A stretch of DNA of 64,000 nt, taken from NCBI RefSeq assembly GCF_036417845.1, contig NC_089981.1:38384668-38448667 (forward strand). Reading direction: 5' to 3'. How positions within the stretch are numbered: the first letter of the stretch is position 1; each line of letters opens with the position of its first letter. This DNA is from Apteryx mantelli. Its lineage: Eukaryota > Chordata > Aves > Apterygiformes > Apterygidae. Below are positions 41,334 through 49,700 of this stretch, one piece after another. Made by a program: the position numbers and the translations under genes. Below the pieces are notes generated by a model that had not been told where the DNA came from, did not search any database, and saw only the letters and a program-made list of their open reading frames with translations.

Positions 41334-43010
41334 TATTATCAATTTGTCTTTCTCTTTTTCTTTTCAAGACATGCCTGGTATAAGTCATGTCTGAAATATA
41401 ATTCCTTATTTCTGGTACTGATGACAGCTTAAATTATTAAAAGGAATTTGAAAATTCTTTTTAAGTTTCTTACTTCTGCATTATTATTTTCCTTTCTGCA
41501 TTTCATTTGGTTTTTGTAGCAGAAGGAGCCATATCAGAGTCACTTTTTCCTTCTGTTTATTAAAACAACTCTGCTCTTGATGAACAGTTAAATCCAAAGA
41601 AAAGAAAAAATTACATTTAGTAAATACTCAGAAATACTCACCTACTTAAAGACAAACTGAATTTGCATCCTGAAATTGTCAAGAGGGGCCCTTTAAGCTT
41701 GTAACAGGAGCAGATTCTTTTAAACTTTCCCAGAAAATAGCAGTGACCTTGCAGATCAGATAACCCATGGTCTACAAGAGTTCAAATATGTCATCAAGAC
41801 TTTATTTTAATGCTTGATGTTCCTTGGCCTAGTTACTCCAGTCAGTCTAATTACCCCCGTGCCCCCCCACCAAAAAAAAAAACAAAAAAACTTCAGGACT
41901 GTACAGTCAGAACCAAAGTCAGCAAAGCAGAGCTGAGTGCATGGTAGGAACATGGGTAAATGAGACGGCGTGTGGAAGGCTGGATTTTTTGCTGAGTGAT
42001 TATAATCTGATGGGTACAATGTATTAAAACTAATGGAAACATTTGATTGAAAATATGATACATCTTTGCACAGAGTCTTATCACAAAGCCATCAGCCAGC
42101 CAGCCAAGTGCCTAGTTGTAGCACAAATGAACACGATATAAATACATACGCCCCAGTCTTTCTCCTTCCACAGAAAGCTTGCAAGAAAGGTACGTGGGTT
42201 CCTCAGACCTCTCTTGCCTCTAAATGTTTGCACTGAGAGACCAAGATTTGCTAGCACTACTTGCAAAAATGTGGATAGTTCTGCAAGCACCTTCTCTCTG
42301 AGCCCCACAACCTCCAGGGAGCTGGTGTATCTCCAGAAAGCTTTAACCTTCCCAAGGGGTCACCTGTCTTCATGTCAGGTCCTCTGAATAGCCTTTAATC
42401 TCTATGCTTTTATTCCAGAAAAATATCAATCAGCTTTCCAGAAGACAATACCTTTTTCAGCAGTCTTCCTGCTGCATCAAAAATTTCACAGAGGGCCGAA
42501 CAGAAGTGGCAAATTCCTAATCTTTCTGTAGCTGGTTTCAGCGAGGCTGGGTGTTCACCAGGGATGCTGGGGTACCTCCATGCTCTGCCTCCTAACTTTA
42601 AGGATGAGCATCTCAAAATACCCTGTTTCTTCCTGCTTGCTTTGTAGCCAGCTGATTCTGGTGACATATTTGCTTTTTCTGTTCTGTTACTGTTTGTTAT
42701 CGGTATGAGCATGAAGGAGCCCATAAGCAAAAGAAATAAATGCATTCTAGTCAGCATAAAAACTGTTCCCCTTAATTCCTTTGGTATATCTTTATTGATT
42801 TTTACTGTCAACGGAGACTTTCTATTTGCATTTTTATGAGAAGATGAATACTTTTTGGAGTTGTTGAGGACATACCAGTTAGTCTCAAGGGGTACCAAGT
42901 ACTTTTGTTTGACTCCACAGTGAGCCATTTGGGGGATGTAAACCAGAAGACAACTACTTTCAGCAACAGCTAGTATCTAGCTTAGTTTAGCTTTAATTTC
43001 AAACTGTACC
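41334..43010. other. Intergenic DNA with an unrecognised 172-codon frame
   Basis: The frame at 42410-42928 (-) has a hydrophobic signal-like stretch starting at its 62nd residue (MHLFLLLMGSFMLIPITNS) followed by an NRT sequon and another NMS sequon. I recognise no family and see no supporting splice structure or upstream promoter, so it is not called as a gene. A C/A-rich simple tract lies at 41855-41890. Confidence 0.5.
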
Positions 43011-43017
43011 CTGAGGC

Positions 43018-43129
43018 TCCAGTTCAGCAATGTATTTAAACATATATTTATCTTTTAAGCATATGACTAATTCCACTGTACTTATATATTTAAATTTAAG
43101 CATGAGTTTAAGTCTGTTCCTGAATTAGC
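43018..43129. repeat. Palindromic sauropsid repeat (AAGCATATGA family)
   Basis: Left arm CCAGTTCAGCAATGTATTTA, centre TTAAGCATATGACTAATTCC and ACTGTACTTATATATTTAAA, right arm TTAAGCATGAGTTTAAGTCT then GTTCCTGAATTAG. Left and right arms are imperfect reverse complements. This matches the widespread element containing 'CTTAAGCATGTGCTTAA' on both sides of a 'CCACTGAAGTCAATGG' centre. Confidence 0.65.
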
Positions 43130-44880
43130 CTCTAAATCATTTGCAATCTAGCCTCATTTCCGTCAGTGAAAATCATTATTTTACCTCCCTGGATTGCTCC
43201 AGAAATGGGAAAAAATACTCTGTTTATTTCTTGAGCAAGTTCTCCTGTTTTTACACTAACATTTTGTTGAGATTCAGCTTCCATAAGCAGCTCCAGCCCC
43301 AACCTGAATTCAAAGCTGAGTCTGTGATTTGAAGAAATACTTTGGTTGTGGTCAAAATATGCTCAAGCTCCACATAGATTTTAAAGAGGAGAGATAAGGT
43401 GGGGGCACAGCTTTATTGCATATTTCAAGTAAAAATGTGCCATTCCCCTTTTCCAGATCCTTCCCTTCCCATCACAATATTCCCTAGGAAACTTCCTGCC
43501 CTTTTCAGGACATATTGCAATTAGCACTCATACCATGACACACATGCGCAGGACACAAGCTTGTGCCTGGCAGAGATTCTGTGTGTATTTTAGGTTGGAA
43601 ATAAATATTAAGCTTTTATCTCATTTTTCCCTCAGGTTGGATTTGGATATTATACCATTTTCCAGCTGAGAATCACTGTCAGATAGTCTTATGTAACTTC
43701 ACTGCATCTATCCATACTTCTTAGCCTGATGCAGTCAGAACTAAGCAATCCCGAGTCAGTATCCTCTGAACTTTTTTAGCTGTATGAAAAAGACCTCCCT
43801 GCCATGGTCGAGTGGATGGATGTTTTACACAAGCTGACTGAGCCTGACAGTTTGCTGAATGACTGGGATCGTATCAACAGGCATTTACACCAAGCCACTC
43901 TAGTTGTGAGCTGGGAATCAAAAAATTATAAAGGGAATTTAAAATGGAGTGACATCCTATTTTTGATTTTGATTGTTCTTTTAAAGGAGACACCAATGCT
44001 GCTACACTTGTACAAACTCTTTGGTTCTTCCTCGGCTAAGTTAATCTTCAGGCCATACAACATTTCATACTTTGGAAACAAAACATCTCTGATGCAGCTT
44101 TAAATGAAAGTTGACATTCATATTTTATTTTAACCTTTTACTTTAATCCCACTGAAATGTAATACACATGCAGAAAGATGAGTCCTCTTTTTTTCCCATG
44201 AACAAATGTCCACAGTTTAATGTTGTAAAACTGAGCAATTTAGTAATGATGTAAACACAAATGAAAATTAGCCAACAAAAGAAATTCAATTGAGTTAAAT
44301 AGGAGGCTATTATCATACCTTACATTCTCTTCTGTCACTAGCTATAGAACCATGGAGAATCAGTAAGGTAAGAACTAACTATAGGGAACGAAACAATTAT
44401 CTGCTAACATGGTGCACTATTACAAACACAGCAAAAATAAATATTAAATATGAATAATATGCAAAGATATAACTAAAGGTTTATGCATTTCCACAGAGCT
44501 ATGCTATTCCATACTAAATTTTAATCAAATAGAGCTGCACCACAAGCAAGTAAAAAAATACCAGTTAGCACAAGCAGATCAAATTAAGTGTAAATATTTC
44601 TGAAGTCTACACCAAGACTATAATCTCATCTTTCAAAGTTTTCAGCTCTTCACTTCCTTTACTGGCTTATGGAAACAAGTAGACTAGATTCCCCAAGGCT
44701 TGTCACCCTCTATCATTATTTATATTTTTGCCAATTTAGTATAACTGCCACAGATTCAAAATGGTAGCATTCTAGATCCACTCTGCACTCATTTGGCACA
44801 CACATAAAAGTGCACATAGACAAGGCAAAAGGTAGTAGAAAACCCAAGCAATATAAGTTTATTTGATTGTAGTCATTAGT
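43130..44880. other. Intergenic DNA, nothing supported
   Basis: AT-rich sequence. The longest frame is 99 codons and is unrecognised. Confidence 0.6.
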
Positions 44881-44884
44881 GCTA

Positions 44885-44985
44885 TACATTACAGGTTCAA
44901 TCCTGCTCCCTTTGATGTTGATGGTAATACTCCCATTGAATTCATGTGCTCTGAAAAATGCCTGAGTTTTGCAAATTTATCATTT
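44885..44985. repeat. Decayed short repeat with CTCCCATTGAATTCA core
   Basis: AGGTTCAATCCTGCTCCCTT, then TAATACTCCCATTGAATTCA, then TGCCTGAGTTTTGCA. It is another copy of the 'AATCCTGC ... CCCATTGACTTCA' type element. Confidence 0.55.
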
Positions 44986-45842
44986 TGTCATCTGTGCTTC
45001 AGGTCAAAATTATAATCCAGTGTTTTAGACTTGGTTTTGAGCCAAATGATTTTTACTACAGGTTCAAAGAATGCAAACTTGTCCTTCAGAGAAGTGCCAA
45101 TCTACTTTACAACGAGTGAAATGTTTGAGGCTGAGGTTTTCAAAATGGTCCGAGAGATACAAACATCTTGCAGATGACTATGACTATCCGAGCTTCCAGG
45201 GTCTCACTGCAGCAAACAGCAAGGCTGTCACTCTTGCAGGGCACATTGTGGTGGCTGTCTGCTCATAGAGAGTTTGGAAAGTTAGGATACCAGATACGGG
45301 ATGCCAGAAGCTAAACAGACTTTCCAGCATTCTTAGTGTTACTGAATTGCATCTCTCTCAGTGAAATATCTTAAGTCATGTCTTTAATCATTTACGTTAG
45401 CCAGTCCACCACTTCTAAGAGAAGCAGGTTTCTTTCTCTTCTCATTCTCACTTCATAGCAGCCTTTAGTAGAGAACACTACATGGTAAGAGATGTTATGT
45501 AGTAAGAGATTAATCTCTTCTTCTGACTGCAGTCATTCAACCAAACACATTTAACATGAATATTCAAGAGGCTCTGAAACTAGACAGGTGAGCGTCCCAA
45601 AATGGGTCTATACTTTTCCTGAAGTCAACAGGAAAGAAAAGAGAATATGGAAAATATTAAATGGATGTCAGAAGGACTTGGATTTTGAAAAGGTATCTCT
45701 TCCTCCCTACCAAGGTTAAATGTACCAAGAACTGGAACCTCACCAGAGGACTGGTGACCTGCCACTGGCTGTGGAGGAATTAAAGAAAGTGAGAAGATTA
45801 CAGGGAGCTGCGAGCCTGATCTGCAGGAGAACTGAACCGTAG

Positions 45843-45905
45843 CACTGCCACTGACTTCAGCTGGAGTTAGGAAGTGCTCAGCACCCCCAGAAATCTGGCT
45901 CCGAA
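45843..45905. repeat. Decayed short repeat (CACTGACTTCAGCTGGAGTT)
   Basis: CCACTGACTTCAGCTGGAGT followed by AAGTGCTCAGCACCCCCAGA corresponds to 'CATTGACTTCAATGGGAGTTG ... CTCAGCACCTTGCAGG', a recurrent sauropsid repeat tail. Confidence 0.55.
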
Positions 45906-47170
45906 TAGATTATTTGCACTTTTACTCAAAGAGCCTGTTGCAAAGATGCTGCAAGCAGATTTACCATTTTCAGAGGGGTGTGGAAAGAGCAGATAGGGCA
46001 GCAGACTGCAGCAGAGAAATATGGCATGTGGCTGGTTGGGCTACGTTTTTGGCTCTGGAAACACTGGAGAAGGCATGGTGGAGTTGGTGAGAAAAAATGT
46101 TGCATATCTCATGTATTTTTAGACCAGAGAGTCCAAGGAGAAACTTTTATCATCAAGTCTTTACTCTGCGTAGAAAAGTGCATATAGACATCTGTTGATC
46201 TCTGCAACTAACTCTCTCTGGAGCCAACACATTTAACCAGGAAGCAAATCTGTCTTGATGGAGCTATTCTACCAGTTTATCCCATCTGATACTTTGGATC
46301 ACAATTACTAATGCATCATGTGGCTGTTCTGGCAGAGGGAAACAAACATAAGAAGAAGGTACTTAAGACATTCCTAAAATAACTTTTCTGCAGTGTATGC
46401 GATACATACTCCATGCTGATTTACTGGCACTTATCAGGAATTATGTAAGGTAGCCTGCAGAATTTGATTAGGGCTTTGCCACTAACGAGTAACACAGCCT
46501 AGCTGTTACACCAGTAGAATATTTGTTCCCCCCAACACATCACTATCTTAGCAGTCGATACTGTTACAGTGACCAAACTGCTACTCGCTTCAGTGGGAGC
46601 AGTACTGAACCTATAATCATGCCAAAACATCCCCCTGTACTTTTTGTTTTCTACTACTAGTGAAAAGAGGGATGAAAAATACTACCACCACACTTCAAAA
46701 ATTACTATCACTATCCAGTTCCACAACAAAATTCTAATGGGATTTATAATATGCTTTTAAATTGCCTTGCAATGTTACACAGAGGAACTGTCAATTTGGG
46801 GAACAGAGAACATTTTTCTTTCCTAATTTGTAAACAGGGTTTAAATGCTCTGCATGGCTAACGTGTGTTTTTTCACAGCTCACTAACCTGTATCAAACAC
46901 TGACATGTACATTGGTCACTTCCATGCTGATATATTATCAAAATGCACTGTCAACTGAGGACTTTTAGTAACAGAAGCAAGAACTGTAGCTGCTGTTCTT
47001 AAATCAATGCCGATGGAAGAAAAGGATTGCCACTAAATGTTTTCGCTTAGAGAACTTTTGCGTATAAGTACATTTGTCTGTTCACTTTGACACTGTCTTT
47101 CAGGCTTCCTTTCTTGCCTCTCCTCCCACAAGCTCACTTTTGGCATGGCAAAACCATAATGAAAAAAGAA
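45906..47170. other. Intergenic DNA, nothing supported
   Basis: AT-rich sequence up to the composition switch. No frame above 72 codons and no recognisable exon. Confidence 0.6.
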
Positions 47171-47172
47171 CA

Positions 47173-47220
47173 ACCCTCTTTCTTTTCCTTTCCTCTTCCT
47201 TTCCCTCTCCTTGGCCCAGG
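47173..47220 (+). other. Long polypyrimidine tract ending in CAG
   Basis: A T/C-only tract with few interruptions that ends CTTGGCCCAG before GTGTTAAC at 47221. It looks like a good 3' splice acceptor, but no downstream exon can be shown. It may be a simple pyrimidine repeat marking the edge of the GC-rich domain. Confidence 0.35.
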
Positions 47221-47369
47221 TGTTAACTTTGCCTTTGTCCCTCTTCTCCACCTGCCTCCGTGTTCAGGCTGAATTTGGGCTACCCTCCATCAGCCGCTCC
47301 TCTGAGAGGTCCTCGAGACCTGTCCCTTCCCCTCCACTCCTACCAGCGGGGCCTTCGCCGCCTGCGCCC

Positions 47370-48440
47370 TGGGGCTGCTCCCGGCCTGGCCGCCCGCCCC
47401 GGGCTGCTCCCAGGCTGCTCCCGGCCCCGCCGCCCGCCCCGGGCTGCTCCCGGCCCCGCCGCCCGCCCGGGGCTGCTCCCGGGCTGCTCCCGCCCCCGCC
47501 GCCGCCCGGGGCTGCTCCCGGGCTGCTCCCGGCCCCACCACCCGCCCCGGGCTGCTCCCGGGCTGCTCCCGGCCCCGCCACCCGCCCGGGGCTGCTCCCG
47601 GGCTGTTCCCGGCCCCGCCGCCCACCCGGGGCTGCTCCCGGGCTGTTCCCGGCCCCGCCGCCCACCCGGGGCTGCTCCCGGGCTGCTCCCGCCCCTGCCG
47701 CCCGCCCGGGGCTGCTCCCGGGCTGCTCCCGGCCTCGCCGCCCACCCCGGGCTGCTCCCGGCCCTGCCGCCGCCCGGGGCTGCTCCCGGGCTGCTCCCGG
47801 CCCCGCTGCCCGCCCCGGGCTGCTCCCGGGCTGCTCCCGGCCCCGCCGCCCGCCCCAGCCTGCTCCCGGCCTGCTCCCGGCCTCGCCGCCCACCCCGGGC
47901 TGCTCCCGGGCTGTTCCCGGCCTCGCCGCCTGCCCCGGGCTGCTCCCGGCCTCGCCGCCCACCCGGGGCTGCTCCTGGCCCTCTCCCGGCCTCGCCGCCC
48001 GCCCCGGGCTGCTCCCGGCCCTCTCCCGGCCCCGCCGCCCGCCCGGGGCTGCTCCCGGCCTGCTCCCAGCCTGGCCACCTGCCCCAGCCTGCTCCCGGGC
48101 TGTTCCTGGTCCCGCCGCCCGCCCGGGGCTGCTCCCGGGCTGCTCCCGGGCTGCTCCCGGCCTCGCCGCCCACCCGGGGCTGCTCCCGGGCTGCTCCCGG
48201 CCTCGCCGCCCGCCCCGGGCTGCTCCCGGCCCTCTCCCGGCCCCACCGCCCGCCCGGGGCTGCTCCCGGCCTGCTCCCAGCCTGGCCACCTGCCCCGGCC
48301 TGCTCCCGGGCTGTTTCCGGCCCCGCCACCCGCCTGGGGCTGCTCCCGGGCTGCTCCCGGCCTCGCCGCCCGCCCCGGGCTGCTCCCGGCCTTGCCGCCT
48401 GCCCGGGGCTGCTCCCGGCCTCGCCGCCCGCCCCGGCCTC
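47370..48440. repeat. GC-rich minisatellite, about 28 modules
   Basis: Each module has the 11-mer GGCTGCTCCCG one to three times, then an 18-nt block close to GCCCCGCCGCCCGCCCCG. Module length is therefore mostly about 29 or 40 bp, with some of about 51. I count about 28 of the 18-nt blocks by eye. Variants such as GGCCTCGCCGCCCACCCG and AGCCTGGCCACCTGCCCC recur at intervals, suggesting higher-order duplication: the stretch near 48020-48110 is echoed near 48240-48320. The - strand carries runs of three or four G in each module, enough for a G-quadruplex. There are almost no stop codons in any frame, so frames of 318-458 codons appear on both strands as artefacts. Confidence 0.95.
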
Positions 48441-48901
48441 ACGACGGTTCTCCCCTGAGACCCTCCCGCCGCACTCCCTCAAGCCCTCGCTCGAGAGGCC
48501 CGTGCAGCCCTCATGTCCGGCATCCGGTGGGAAACGCTGGTGCCCAGCGAGCGCCCTGGCCTCCCGCAGCAGGCCAGCGTGTGCGACTCGCCTCTGTGGC
48601 AAAGCCTTGCAGCAGTGAGCTGCGATAAGCGCCGGTGGGTGCAAAAGCTGAAGGCAGCTGGGGACTTCGGGGTCCCCGGTCTGCCGCTGGACAGGGCGGT
48701 GCTGCGCCCGCAGCACAGCCCGAGCGCGGGCCGCGCCGCGCTGCCCGGCCTGGCTCGGCCCGGCTCTTCGGGAGCTTACGGTAGGCGGTGGCCCCGCCCC
48801 GCGGCGCGCTGCCCCGGCGGGGCTGGCTGGCGGCGGCGCGGCCCCTTGCAGCGGGCGGCGGCGGCGGGGTCCGGCCGCCCCCCGCCCCGCGGCGGGCGGG
48901 G

Positions 48902-48909
48902 TGACATCA
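48902..48909 (+). promoter_or_regulatory. CRE/AP-1-like site TGACATCA
   Basis: A one-base variant of the CRE octamer TGACGTCA inside the CpG island. Occupancy by ATF/CREB or AP-1 factors is inference. Confidence 0.35.
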
Positions 48910-49060
48910 TGAGAAAGGGCCGGGGGAGGCGGGAGCGGCGAGGCGGGCAGGAAGCGCCGTCGGAAGCGCGGCCGGCCGCGGGGCGCAGCGGAGCCCCGAC
49001 CGTGGCGGCCCGCCCATTAAGCACGCACACGCGCGGGGCCGCGCGCCCTGCCCCCCGCGG

Positions 49061-49101
49061 CCGTTAGAGCCGTTGCGGGACCGTTACGGGGCCGCTTCCG
49101 G
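49061..49101. promoter_or_regulatory. Three Myb-like sites plus ETS core
   Basis: CCGTTA at 49061, CCGTTG at 49070 and CCGTTA at 49081 all fit the reverse complement of the Myb motif YAACKG. They are spaced 9 and 11 bp apart, and GCTTCCGG, an ETS core, follows at 49094. The clustering is visible in the sequence. The factor assignment is from motif knowledge only. Confidence 0.45.
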
Positions 49102-49349
49102 GGAGCCGCCAAGCGGAGCAGATGCGAGGCCGCGCGTGGGGCGACGCGGCCGGGCTGGAGGGAGGGGAAGGCGCGGGCCGCTACGGGCCTGCCGGGAGCG
49201 CCGGCCCGCGCGGGGCCCCGGCGGGTGTCGCCGCCGGGGCCGGGGCTAGGCGGGGCGGGGCGATGCCGCGCGGCGCGCGTGCCTGCGGCGCTTGCACTTT
49301 TGACCAGTCCCCTTTGTGCGGCCGGGAGGGATCGGCCGCGCCGCTCGCC

Positions 49350-49382
49350 GAGATCTGCCTGATCCGCCTGGTAACAGATCTC
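49350..49382. promoter_or_regulatory. Inverted repeat GAGATCTG / CAGATCTC
   Basis: Perfect 8-bp arms at 49350-49357 and 49375-49382 with a 17-bp spacer, placed just before the inverted CCAAT box. It may be a dimeric protein site. Confidence 0.5.
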
Positions 49383-49389
49383 CTCCCCC

Positions 49390-49405
49390 ATTGGCTCATG
49401 CTAAT
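49390..49405 (-). promoter_or_regulatory. Inverted CCAAT box with octamer-like site
   Basis: ATTGG at 49390-49394 is an NF-Y type inverted CCAAT box. ATGCTAAT at 49398-49405 differs by one base from the octamer ATGCAAAT. Such pairs are typical of CpG-island promoters. Confidence 0.45.
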
Positions 49406-49516
49406 GGGCGCTTCCTGCGGCCGCGCCGCCCGCGCCGCGCCGGGGGCTCCCCCGGGATCGCGGCCAGCTCCGCGCCCCGCCGCCGCCTCCCGCCCGGCGG
49501 CCCCCAGCCCCGCCGC

Positions 49517-49538
49517 GGCCTTTTATGAATGAAAGGCC
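49517..49538. promoter_or_regulatory. TATA/CArG-like palindrome
   Basis: GGCCTTT at 49517-49523 and AAAGGCC at 49532-49538 are perfect inverted arms around TATGAATG. TTTTATGAAT is TATA-like, and CCTTTTATGA approaches a CArG box. It is the only AT-rich island within several hundred bases of GC-rich DNA. Confidence 0.45.
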
Positions 49539-49700
49539 CACGCTGCCGGCCTCGTGGAGAAGGGAGCCAAAATGAGGAAAAACCCACCCAAGCCGCAAAG
49601 GCAGTGGGAGGGCGAGGACGCCGGAGGCGGGTGATCCCGGCCGGGCCTGGCCTGGGCTGGGCCGGGCTGAGGGGGTTTAAGCGAAGTGACCAGAAACAAA

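Larger units (their letters stand above)
48440..49700. promoter_or_regulatory. CpG island with promoter-like motif cluster
   Basis: Very CpG-rich unique sequence directly after the minisatellite, ending about 2 kb before the CCND1 start site. It contains TGACATCA at 48902-48909, three Myb-like CCGTTA/CCGTTG sites at 49061, 49070 and 49081, an ETS core GCTTCCGG at 49094-49101, an inverted CCAAT box at 49390-49394, an octamer-like ATGCTAAT at 49398-49405 and a TATA-like palindrome at 49517-49538. Frames of up to 184 codons are composition artefacts or unrecognised. It could be the start of a non-coding transcript, an alternative CCND1 promoter or an enhancer-type CpG island. Confidence 0.6.

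Noticed and set aside
47211..48716. Open frames of 318-458 codons on both strands over the minisatellite
   Set aside because: They occur in several frames on both strands at once because the GC-rich repeat lacks stop codons. The peptides are simple Pro/Gly/Ala/Arg repeats with no domain.
48513..49067. 184-codon frame in the CpG island
   Set aside because: Composition-driven openness, no recognised family, overlaps frames on the opposite strand. It could at most be part of a non-coding transcript.
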